This document shows, piece after piece, positions 8,846-17,720 of a DNA stretch of 24,280 nt. The notes under the pieces were generated by a model. That model did not search any database. It was not told where the DNA came from and was given only the letters and a program-made list of their open reading frames with translations. The DNA is from Isoetes engelmannii (lineage: Eukaryota; Streptophyta; Lycopodiopsida; Isoetales; Isoetaceae). Every line of letters begins with the position of its first letter. The first letter of the stretch is position 1. Where the stretch lies: assembly GCA_011763485.2 (NCBI GenBank), contig JAANSK020218865.1, positions 1 through 24,280 on the forward strand, written 5' to 3'. Both the position numbers and the translations under genes were made by a program.

Positions 8846-10190
8846 AGGGAGTTGGTAGCATAACAACCCCAAGATTTGGTCCACAGTTAAAAACAACAGT
8901 AACAACAAAACACGTTATTTTTTTTTGAAGATTATAACTACACGTAATTATGACATGTGCTTTTGCTTTATTGAACATGACATTTCAAGGCCATTAGCAT
9001 ATTATAAAGCCAAAATCAGGGGAAATGCCCTCCTCGTGATCACTTCCTTCTAATATTCAACCATTATGTGGTGGATGTCAATAATAGGATTTGATTACAA
9101 AATCCAAGCATAGGAATCAGTTGATGCAGTAACTACAGAATATAGTGCTAGCCAAATGCATTTGGAGTCAGTTTATCTAATCATGTAGGAGGATGGACCA
9201 TAAAATAAGTTCAACCAATTTTTCTTTGCCTTCATGTCTTGGCCTAGACGTAAGGAGGTCCCATGGTTCAAAAGTGTGACAGAGAAGATCATGCAAATTT
9301 TGACACATGCACGCATTGGACAACAAAGCCTTTGCCTTTGTTTCTACATGAAGAGAACAACGAATCCAGAAACAAGGTCTAGACTCAAAGCAAATACGTG
9401 CCCACCATTTTAGAGAAGTATGTGTAAGCAAAAATACATATGCTTTGCTTCCCAGATGAGATTTACCTGTAAGAAACTCTCAGCCCTATTGGAAAAGAAA
9501 TTGCCTACTCATCGCCATAGCCACGAAGGCTTTTTTTTTTTTTTGAATCATATAGATATTGTTGACCACAGTTCGCATAGGAGTGGAAACGAACTCCTCC
9601 CAAAACAAGGCATTGCTATAAAGAAGGGGAAACATATTGCTTGGAAGAGGCTACAGGCCAAAATACCCGTTGTAGCAAGTTTAGGCCAATCACAAGGAAC
9701 ATCGGGCATATCTCGCCATATACCCAAAATACGCCATTTAAACACATGAGCGAGGGATGACGTTCCGCATAAGAAACTTATTACGCGTCAAGTTAGTGTA
9801 GCCATGGCAGGCAAGTACCAAATGTTTTGAAGGAAATTCTAGATAAGGCCACCAAGTACTTTGTTATTAAATTATTGCTTTTTATTTTAATATCAAACTC
9901 AAAAGACAATCCATTTATTTTGCTATTCCTACATCATGATCCAACATCCTTGCAAGATGCAACCATGTATTAAGTGTAGGAACACCCTCTTTTCTATCCA
10001 CAACCTGTGTTAATAGGGGAATACTGAAAAGCTTGAGAAACCTCAAGTTCCCATTGATCTTTTGGAGGCTATCTTACAGCAGAAGTTGGAGGATGCAAAA
10101 AACCAACCAACCAATATTACATGATTGTAACAATATACACTGTCCTTGGACATGAGATTGCTTCACATCACTATTGGAATTTGTGGGTGT
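8846..10190. other. Intergenic DNA with two LINE-like minus-strand scraps
   Basis: T runs at 8929-8937 and 9532-9544 are each followed by tgaa, resembling the reversed poly(A) tails of the LINEs at 4100 and 19958. After the first, a minus-strand frame at 9177-9431 is Cys/Trp-rich. After the second, a minus-strand frame at about 9548-9745 contains WRILGIWRDMPDVPCDWPKL. DNA similar to the second lies at 18950-19060. The rest, about 9770-10190, is featureless and would include the 3' flank of the SUMO-protease gene. Confidence 0.35.
9531..9770 (-). mobile_element. Probable LINE 3'-end fragment
   Basis: A T run (9532-9544) begins the fragment, as expected for a minus-strand element with a poly(A) tail. 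Translation on the minus strand gives a W-rich stretch (KWRILGIWRDMPDVPCDWPK). A related sequence at 18955-19045 shares tttaggcca-tcacaaggaa and catatgagtgagg-type motifs. This makes both copies of one repeat family. Assignment to LINEs rests on the tail and orientation only. Confidence 0.4.
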
Positions 10191-13100
10191 TCACCGTTCA
10201 TTTCCTTGTAACAATCTCTCAATGCGTTGTCTAATCAACATCCTTAAGCTTGAAGCTTCCAGTGGCTTGAACCATTGCTTTCCAAACTGCAACCAACAAA
10301 TAAATAAGCTTCCTTCCAAATAGTTGACAACACTATAAACCAATACCATGTGTTTCGTGCTGTCTGGATTCAGTCTGGGGGGAGCTTCTTTCACAAACAG
10401 TTCAATAAAATGAAGCAAGAATAAACCACAATCAAACTCGTTCTCTTGTCGAGGAACCTACACACATTATCATGCACTGCATCTCAACTATGTTCATCTT
10501 AACCATGTTAACTGATAAACAGTAAACATATATACCATTATTCGTTTCATTAATACTGTTGGAGTGTTCTTTTCCTTTTCTCCTGGAGCATTAAGCACAT
10601 TGTCAATGGCCATCTTATGGGAGGCATCACCGGCTTGCTTATGGGAATCCCACTCTGCAATCAAATATCTACAAGTGGCAATTCTTTAGTAGACTATTCA
10701 AGAGCTACAATTTTGGTAAGCAGCAAAAAATAATGTTACATAAGATTCAGCCCCAACTGAAAGGATGTAAGGGACAGAGTCCCCCACTGACTTGTCACAA
10801 CAGTTTGAATGGTCCCCAACAAAGGAGGAACCGCTACTATCCTACCCTCAAAAAATATCAAAAAGTGCAGCAAGCAAACATAATACAAGTTATGGTATTT
10901 AACAAAAACAAAGATCAACCAGTATAATATGTCACCTCCAAGTATATAACCCAAAACTAGACGTGTTAATCTTAATAATGCAAACCCCTACTCACCGACG
11001 AATAACCTCGTATATGTAATTGGTTTTGTGCCCATTCTGCATGGAATCAAGATGTAAGATATAGCAAGTTGGGGAGCTTTCATGTCCAATGAATGCTTCT
11101 GTAAAACAAACAATTGCGAGGCTCCAATGAAACCTGTATTTGCAATCATAAGTCCCATATACTTCTGAGAAATCAAAGACTGCACTTTGTTGAAACAGAC
11201 ATAGATAAGTGTTGCTGAATGAAGTCAAATTACCCATGATGTACAGGTAGAATAAGATAAGGCTTTTGAAATATGTCGACGCCTTTAGTCCATTTCCGCA
11301 GTTTCACAATCTTGTTCTTGTCCACCAAAGAGCTCTGCACAAGTAGTTAGTACACCAACCAAATAATATGGAAGTAAACAGGTTTTTTCTATACCGTAGC
11401 GCAGACGAATTCTACAAGTTGTTTGAAAAAGAAACTATTATAGAAATGGAACATCTCCTTCCTCTCAGGCTCAATGTTTGAAACTTGAATATACCTACAA
11501 CAAATACAGATGCCAATACAGAAAGGCAAAAATTAGTATTTACTGTTAACAGTTCTGGGAACAGCAATAGATGGTAATGCATACCGTACTTGATATGAAA
11601 ATCAATCACAGTATCGTTTAGGTAAACCAAATCTTGTAAGTAATTGAGGTCAGAGACATGTACTTCAACCGCATCTGGATCATCCCTATCATAACCGTAC
11701 AATCCACTGTATAGAAGAATATACTGCAAAATAACTGCTATGCCAACCACATACCTTGTTGGAAATGCAACCGTGCGCACATCCAAACTAAAGACATAAA
11801 TTTGTAAGAGAAAAGATAAAACCAGAACTAATACAAAACCAATCAGAGCAATACTCACTTCTCCATAACAGAATTGTGTTTTGAATCCACTAAAGCATCT
11901 GTTTGCAATGTGGTGATTTCTGTCTCCTCGTCATCAGAAACACACACTGCATCGCCACCCTGACAGAATATGTAATCATAAGCTTTTCAATAATCAGTTG
12001 ATAACGATTTCTTGACTAAAAAACATTGCTTCACCTAGCAATGACTCACTTGCAATTAAATCACCTTGTGCATACCGATGACAGGGGAGCTTATTACTAG
12101 AACTTAGCTGGAAGCCTGGATGTCCACCTCAGATTACAGTGTAACGCCCATGCATGGAGCATGCACATTAGTACATGGTTCATGCAGAGAATCAACTTCA
12201 TTTCTTTCTGTATAGGGCTTGAATGAAAGAATGCAACAGCAACAAACACTTACTATTCACTTTTGGAGAGAGGAGAAAATTGATCTCAAACGTGACAAAA
12301 CTAATTAAAAAACTATAATGGAGATTGCTTTATTATTCTCCTCCTTTTATTTTATACCGTTAACTAGAGATTCTAGATACGATGAGCATGCACACTATGA
12401 TGTATGGACAACTTTAGCCTTCCCAAACATGCTGCAGACCTTTTTCACAACATAACAAATCCTTTTCATGATGGAGATCAAAGTTGAGAGGGATGTTGCT
12501 AGTTCCAACTCACTGTTACTCTGTCACAGTGCTTTACTATCTCCGTGAGACATTCAAGTGCACACCATAAGCATTATAGAAAGCAATTATTATTGCAGGA
12601 TCCAAGTCCAAAAGGTAAGGTAAGCAATCAAATCCACTTCAGCTGGAGTTGGGCAAGTTTATTCTCCACCCCTGCAGGACTCCAATGAGCCAGACTTGGT
12701 GTAATTCACAAGTATCATCACGTCCCTTGCACAAGAGAAAGTGATGCACTAGATCATGGAAGACAGACTTATGATCCTCATAATTATAAAGTTAGACACA
12801 ATCTTACCGTTGAGTGGGATACAACATCATGAATGGCACAAGGGTCTGAATTTTTTACTCCATCCCCTCCAGATGCATCCTGGTTCAGAAGCATAATCAT
12901 CGTATAAATAAAGATGCTATTGAATATGGAAACGAGAACCACCATAAGGTTGAACCTTCATACCACTGTATACCCAAAATATTCCCGGATCTCTTCTATG
13001 TCTATGCTAGTCTTTTTCCTGCAGATAGGTAAAAGCTCGTAATTATAGAAGGAACCAAGACACAGTAAAAGAACAACTGACATGCCATGTTTTTTCAATA

Positions 13101-15582
13101 TTGGATACATATGCCACAAGGCATTAAATGATCTGTAATTTGGACTACTTTCCTCACCTAAAATTCTTGTCGATGTAGAACTTACCGGCAAGAAGTATCT
13201 GCAAGTTCTTTCAATAAATTCTGGCCATAATAAAAATTCTGGCCAATTCCATAATTAAATAGTTTCATGAAAAGATCTGCATATCATTTTGCCTTGCAGC
13301 CTGCTTTAGAATTCGTTTCTGGACTTAGATGTGCTAGACTGGACTCCTCTGCAAGTTCTTTCAATAAATTCTGGCCATAATAAAAATTCTGCCAATTCCA
13401 TAATCAAATAGTTTCATGAAAAGATCTGCATATCATTTTGCCTTGCAGCCTGCTTTAGAATTCGTTTCTGGACTTACATGTGCTAGACTGGACTCCTCTC
13501 ATTAAAAATTCACATCATGGTTTCCCTCACATGGTGTGCTCGGAACCCCTCATTCCCGCATATGCAATAAGGCAAGCTGATTGCTACCATAAACAAGAAA
13601 TTGGCTTTGTATTAGTGGCCCCTTAAGTTCGAATGACGTTACATCAGGATAGTGGCAGTAGATCATCTCGACTATGGAAAATTGATAAAGGAAAGCTAAT
13701 ACCTATCTACTTGTCCTTGCAGAGTTCAGCTTTACCTCTTTTTCTTGCGCGGCAAATTCGCAGAAGTAAGTTTGCGTTTCCGTTTTGCTTTCCTCTTACA
13801 TGCAGGACCGGACTTTGGCCTGACCTGAGACAGAGTTGAACAACCACAAGGACACAGAAACTTTAGGTATGATATTTCCATGTACGTCGCTATTGCCAGA
13901 AAAACACACCTCTAGCTTAGGTGGGCCCCCAGATCCCGTTGGACTCTTCTCAAGGATATCATTCAGCAAAGCTACACAGATCAAAACCTTATAAACAATA
14001 GCAAGCTACAATTTACTCGTCAAATCCCAAATTACATTGTAGGACATTATGCGTTAATTGTAGGATGTTATGCAGGTTGTATATTGCTAAATAAGATTAT
14101 ATTCATGTCTATGGAAGAACATCTGATGTTGGCAAACAGATAAACGGCTTATATTAATTCATAAATAACATCATGCACGCATGGTATAAAAAGAATCCAA
14201 TAGCGATAAGTGGAGTCTAGAATAAAGACCATAATACTCACCATATTGTGTACGCTTATCCACTTTATCGTTGGTCGATATCTGCACGAATATGAGCTCA
14301 GTAAAAATGAGAAAGAATAAGCAGCCACATTGTACTTGGCATGGTTTCACCATGTACAATATGTTCTGGCTCATCCAAAGCAAAGGCAACTTTAAGACAG
14401 TTATTGTTTAATCCCACAGAGAAGTTCCTGAAACACAAGGCATGGTGACCTTATTCAGGCTCTGCCGTGAACTAGATGAATGCACTCCCATCCTGCTCTA
14501 TTCCCCAGCTGCAACTTGAGGTCATTTTCACTGCACACGTTTGCTGAAACAACGGCTCACGTTTTACAAAGTTTTAACCAATTTGGGCAAGCCCTCTCAG
14601 AGCTCTAAGCTTTCAACAAAACGGGCTTGTTCAGCTGAGTAGATAAGTATGGTTATTGACACGATCAGCGCACAAGTATGTGGCAGATAAATGGACCACC
14701 GTGCCAAGGATTACTTTTTAAAGTAGCCCATGGCCAGGACAATGGTATTTAGTCATCCATCCTTCCCCGAAGATTGTATAGAGGCAATTCTTAGATTGCT
14801 TGAATTGACATTAGTTCAAGAGAAGGCACTGTATAAGAGCAAAGAATCTACTATTTATGCAACTTAGAGGTGATGGAACTGTTTCTTTTCTTGCCCAGCA
14901 TTTCATGAATCAGGGGCATTCATTGATTTTCAAGGGTGCAGAGGCTGATGAAATTCTACGACCCAAAACACCTAGCTTAATATGCCTACAATAACAAATT
15001 CAGCCATCTGGAAAGAAAACTATCATGCAGACAAAAGCAATGTAGATCTCTTTCGTCGCACCTGATTTGGCATCACTAAAGAGAAATCAGATTGTTCAAA
15101 GGGTGGTAACTTTGCAGAAGGCCAAACACATGTCTTGAACTGCTGGCAGGATGTGTAGGACCCCTTACCGTGTGGGTCTGTAATAGAATTTAATAACATT
15201 TTTCTTCCTTTCTTACATCATCAAAATTCCTAGGATTCTATTAAATTCATTCACTGCTTCCTAAATTTTTACACAGAACTCCAATTGCGCATTTTAAGCA
15301 ATGTTCGCTCAGGTTTTAAAGCTTACAATCCCGCCAATCCTCTAAGAGGATCAACAATAAAATCTTAAGAAGAAAGAAACAAAACTCACATACCTGTTTT
15401 ATTTTCCTAAGGTTTCTTCGAGCTTTGGTTTGCCATTGATAGCATCTTTGGTTCGCTTGGGGCGTAGCAATGCCATGGCCACTAAAAGAGGCAGGCATAG
15501 CCGGGCTAGTCAGGCACCACGGATCATCCAAGTCTGAAGCCTCGATATCGAGCACCACCTCCAGTTTCGATTCTTCCTCCAT
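10191..15582 (-). CDS. ULP2/SENP6-7-type SUMO protease (C48 peptidase), 15 exons
   Basis: Minus-strand exons: 15582-15394, 14281-14242, 13971-13910, 13824-13736, 13018-12964, 12879-12808, 11959-11859, 11787-11755, 11706-11590, 11494-11395, 11334-11234, 11133-10996, 10668-10536, 10457-10347 and 10286-10191. All introns have GT/AG ends and phases join, giving about 478 residues. The protein should remove SUMO, or trim SUMO chains, in the nucleus. A basic region (CKRKAKRKRK ... LPRKKKR, about 106-127) is a likely nuclear signal. The C48 core starts at DDPDAVEV (about 222-229). It continues with NDTVIDFHIKYI, FHFYNSFFF, FHWSLAIVC (His322), HLDSM (Asp349) and PRQENEFDCGLF (Gln414, Cys420), so the catalytic set is complete. 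The C-terminus is IRQRIERLL. This matches the order in Arabidopsis ULP2-like proteins, but those are roughly twice as long. Here the long flanking regions are short. The ATG chosen (15582) is the first in frame after upstream stops. Small N-terminal exons could be missing from the model. Core call very secure, exact N-terminus less so. Confidence 0.9.
10246..10460 (-). other. Catalytic-Cys exon and 60-bp in-frame intron of the SUMO protease
   Basis: The exon at 10457-10347 holds Gln414 and Cys420 of the C48 active site. The intron 10346-10287 is 60 bp, a multiple of three, and contains no stop. Retention would therefore insert 20 residues rather than truncate the protein. The donor is ATG|gtattg and the acceptor is ttgcag|TTTGG. 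Removing it gives NPDSTKHM joined to FGKQWFKP, which matches the spacing in the family better. Confidence 0.6.
11707..11754 (-). other. Candidate 48-nt intron (or 16-residue insertion) in the SUMO protease
   Basis: A donor (ACAAG|gtatgtgg) and an acceptor (tatacag|TGGATT) bound only 48 nt, a multiple of three, with no stop. Spliced, the text reads TVAFPTS-GLYGYDRDDPDAV. Unspliced, a hydrophobic stretch YVVGIAVILQYILLYS is added just before the protease core. A nearer AG (ttttgcag) would give a 28-nt intron and the wrong frame. 48 nt is below the usual lower limit for plant introns. Confidence 0.5.
11960..12807 (-). other. 848-bp intron of the SUMO protease gene
   Basis: The intron runs between the exons ending at 12808 and starting at 11959. 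It is AT-rich. I saw no additional exon with matching phases, no RNA gene and no clear mobile element in it. Confidence 0.55.
13201..13499. repeat. Perfectly adjacent tandem duplication of 150 bp in an intron
   Basis: Copy 1 (13201-13350) and copy 2 (13351-13499) both start gcaagttctttcaataaatt and end ggactcctct. They differ by a one-base deletion (ctggcc/ctgcc) and two substitutions, so they are about 98% identical and the event is recent. The duplication lies in the 717-bp intron between the exons at 13736 and 13018 and does not touch the coding sequence. Confidence 0.9.
14282..15393 (-). other. First coding-region intron of the SUMO protease gene (1.1 kb)
   Basis: The donor is AAACAG|gtatgtg at 15394/15393 and the acceptor is cgtgcag|ATATCG at 14282/14281. 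No ORF of interest was seen. Since plant ULP2 proteins usually have longer N-termini, an unrecognised small exon could hide here, but I found none with clear support. Confidence 0.5.
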
Positions 15583-15614
15583 GAGACCAAATTTGCAGCT
15601 CCGTCCTCTGCCAT
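15581..15614 (-). promoter_or_regulatory. Upstream out-of-frame ATG overlapping the SUMO protease start
   Basis: An ATG at 15614 (minus strand, TTCATGGCAG) lies 32 nt upstream of the chosen start in another frame. It opens a reading frame of about 34 codons that overlaps the main start. Both ATGs are followed by G. If the leader extends this far, the upstream ATG could lower translation of the protease. Confidence 0.35.
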
Positions 15615-15980
15615 GAACAGTAATAACACGTTCAATTTCCAAATTGCCACGGCATACTGATGTGTCATAAGAAATGACGTGGCGATATCAACTCCTATAG
15701 GATGCCCATGGGTTGCCGCTAAAAGGCAAACCCTCGCTCATGGGTACAGGGCATGTTCTAGCATATTTTGGGTATATGCTGGTACATACCTGAATATTCT
15801 TTATGACTAGCCTAAACCCGATTGCAAGTGATTTGCCCTTCTCTGGAAGAGAATGTGGAAGCTTTATGCCAAGAAAATCAGGAAGCTCTGTTGTCTCATA
15901 CCACAATCTCTCGCCATAGCAGATAGCAGAAGAGGGGAAATTGGATGGCTATGGTAGTTGCTTTGGCGGCATCCTCTACT
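15583..15980 (-). promoter_or_regulatory. Leader region of the SUMO protease gene with a possible upstream exon
   Basis: A good donor (AATATTCAG|gtatgtac, exon side ending at 15790) closes an open minus-strand stretch that reads LWYETTELPDFLGIKLPHS and on to FRLVIKNIQ. An acceptor (cacatcag|TATGCC) lies at 15657-15659. They would remove a 133-bp leader intron and join the upstream exon to the first coding exon. The upstream stretch has no in-frame ATG after a TAG, and its frame does not match the main one, so I read it as 5' UTR. The protein-like text leaves open that it is a coding exon of something else. Confidence 0.4.
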
Positions 15981-16097
15981 CAGGGCAGAAAAGGTAAATT
16001 TGGTAATATAGTTTTTGTTCTATAGTTTAAATAAAACCAGGGGTTTGTCCATCTAGCGGAAAATACAACACGGGCCACGTCTAAAAAAGTATTAGGG

Positions 16098-16220
16098 AAC
16101 CGACGGGGGAAGGAGTTTCCTTCGCGAAAACTTCTCGGTGGCGCCACCCACAAGCGGTGGTGCCGCGAGTGGCGCGCCGCCGGGAAGTTCCCGCGAGAGA
16201 AACTCCGACACCCGTCGGTT
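16098..16220. repeat. GC-rich imperfect inverted repeat (fold-back)
   Basis: Arms of about 55-60 bp begin aaccgacggg at 16098 and end cccgtcggtt at 16220. Further pairing segments are ggagtttc/gaaactcc, tcgcg/cgcga and aacttc/gaagtt, around a short loop near 16152-16160. It stands out from the AT-rich surroundings by its G+C content. A MITE-like fold-back or the end of a larger element are both possible. I saw no target-site duplication around it. Confidence 0.6.
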
Positions 16221-16404
16221 GGCTGACGTAAGCAACAGGGGGGGAGCTTTTTTCTGAGGTGGCAGCCGATGTGGCACCATTTTGGCGGACGTGTCAATTG
16301 CGTGTCGTCATTTTGGCGGACGGGAGTTTTTTCTTTTCCTCTTTCCTGTTTGGCTATGGCGGAGTTCCGACAGGTTCTGATGTGATTTTGCCGAGGTTTT
16401 GTTG

Positions 16405-16617
16405 TGGCGCTTGTCGCCGGGAGTCGTTGGATGTTGGCGCCAGCCATCAAGCTTCATTTTGATGCCAATTTTTCACTGATTGGAGTTTCGACTGTTGATT
16501 TTCAAGCTTTCCGAGTCTTTCTTCTGGCGCTTGTCGCCAGGACTGCTTGGATGCTGGCGCCATGCATCAAGCTTCATTTTGATGCCATTTTTTCACTGAC
16601 TGGAGTTTCTGCTGTGT
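16405..16617 (+). repeat. Tandem duplication, 120-bp period
   Basis: Segments 16405-16497 and 16525-16617 both start tggcgcttgtcgcc. They share atcaagcttcattttgatgcc and end in tggagttt(c)-type sequence. Within each, ggcgcttgtcgcc and ggcgcca form further short inverted pieces. Confidence 0.75.
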
Positions 16618-16662
16618 CTTTTTCATTTTCTTCGGTTGTGCGACCTTCTTTGAGTTTTTCTT

Positions 16663-16762
16663 CGACTCTGTCCGACTTTCTTGGAGTTGTCTCGACTCTG
16701 CCCGACTTTCTTGGAGTTTTCTCGACTCTGTCCGACTTTCTTGGAATTTTCTCAACTCTGTG
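16663..16762 (+). repeat. 30-bp tandem repeat, three full units and a partial one
   Basis: Units start at 16663, 16693, 16723 and (partial) 16753, each beginning c(g/a)actctg. The full units continue cccgactttcttgga or similar. The period is exactly 30 bp, so an open frame survives on the plus strand as a ten-residue repeat of the type STLSDFLGVF, and on the minus strand as a charged Ser/Arg/Glu-rich repeat. The open frames over this region are explained by the repeat and are not evidence for a gene. Confidence 0.85.
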
Positions 16763-16860
16763 GTTCGGCATTGTGGAGTCTTCTTCGACTTTGTTGCTGA
16801 TATTTCTTCTGTGGAGTTATTTGGAGATTTTCGAGCTTCTGTCAACAAGATTTAAGTAAA

Positions 16861-17178
16861 TTTCTTGTTTAAGCTTGTTTTTTCAGTTTTTTTTTTTTTT
16901 AGGTCCTAACAACTTTGTTTTTTCCTTTTACAGTTTAGTTGCCTAACATCTTTGTTTCTTTTTTTACTGTTTAGTTGCAGTGGAGGAAATTAGCCTTGCA
17001 GCATCACAAGACAAGAAGGGAAAAGTAGAAATTTGTGAAAGAAGAATTGCTGGATATTCTACCATATTATGAAAGATTCAGATGATGAACTCGTAAGAAA
17101 ACTTTGTTTCTTCTTTTACAGTTTAGTTGAACTTTTAAAGTATTAGTTTTTTTGTTTAAGCTTGTTTTTGTCTTGCAG
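16861..17178 (+). repeat. Repeated intron-type sequence around the B3 fragment
   Basis: The string ctttgttt-(T/C run)-tttac(a/t)gtttagttg occurs three times, at about 16912, 16949 and 17101. The string ttgtttaagcttgttttt occurs at about 16864 and 17152. Two intron-like segments on either side of exon 16981-17092 therefore seem to be copies of one another. Confidence 0.55.
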
Positions 17179-17542
17179 GTTATTCCAATTGAAGTTTATG
17201 AAGTATTGAGGACTGAAATGAAATTGTGATGGATTTGATTTGTTAATAACCATACAGAAGATTGCAGGAGAAGGTACTTGTAAGTTGGGCTCTGGATGGA
17301 AGAAATTTGCAGGTTCACATGGGATTGAAGGAGGAGACGTGTTAACATTTTGGCTTGTGTCAAAGGCAGAATTATGCATTGAAATATTTGGAAAGGATGG
17401 ATGTTTGAAGCAGAAGTCTGGACCTATGCATACCTGTTTCTTACCTTTAAACGTGAATTTACAAAGAAGTTTAAATGTTTGTCTAGATGCAGGAACTTCA
17501 AATGCAGGAATTGATAGTAAAGTGAAGATGTGCAGCAACTGA
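16981..17542 (+). pseudogene. Broken B3-domain (REM/ABI3-VP1-type) transcription factor fragment
   Basis: Two exon-like pieces, 16981-17092 and 17179-17542, are joined by a GT/AG intron (gtaagaa ... cttgcag). Across the join the text reads FYHIMKDSDDEL then VIPIEVYEVLRTEM, the first strands of a B3 DNA-binding domain. After a one-base slip near 17221-17225 the frame continues as CDGFDLLITIQKIAG, KLGSGWKKFAGSHGIEGGDV and LTFWLVSKAELCIEIFGKDG, the conserved end of B3. A second frame break lies near 17036-17045. B3 domains bind DNA in plant regulators. Here two frameshifts and the lack of a clear N-terminus argue for a pseudogene or a captured fragment. Confidence 0.7.
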
Positions 17543-17720
17543 AGTGATATGTTTTTCTCTGATATGATCTGATATGAACTGATATAAATTTTGATCTGAT
17601 ATGATCTGCATCTGAGCAAAATTTTTGTGAAACTGATATGATGTGATATAAAAATTGGAACTCATATGATCCGCATCTGTGCAGAAATTTTATAAAACTG
17701 AAACTTGAACAGAACTGAAC
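17543..17720 (+). repeat. Degenerate (tgatatgatc)-type repeat after the B3 fragment
   Basis: Many near-copies of tgatatgatctgatatgaac lie here, grading into two longer units that contain gatatgatctgcatctgagc and catatgatccgcatctgtgc. No coding role is seen. Confidence 0.55.

Noticed and set aside
11412-11494. Alternative reading that uses the donor TACG|gtatgc at 11585 and the other frame of the next exon
   Set aside because: It gives text unlike the family. The donor ATCAA|gtacgg restores IKYIQVSNIEPE and FHFYNSFFF.
13033-13191. Minus-strand open stretch with LWHMYPILKKHG as an extra exon of the SUMO protease
   Set aside because: The exons at 13736 and 13018 join perfectly in phase (KKKR-KKTSID), and no consistent pair of splice sites includes it.
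15583-15642. N-terminal extension of the SUMO protease from 15642
   Set aside because: The codon at 15642 is TTG, and no in-frame ATG lies between it and the upstream stop. ATG at 15582 is preferred.
16404-16859. 151-residue plus-strand ORF and its minus-strand counterpart
   Set aside because: The open frame is explained by the 120-bp and 30-bp tandem repeats. There is no domain.
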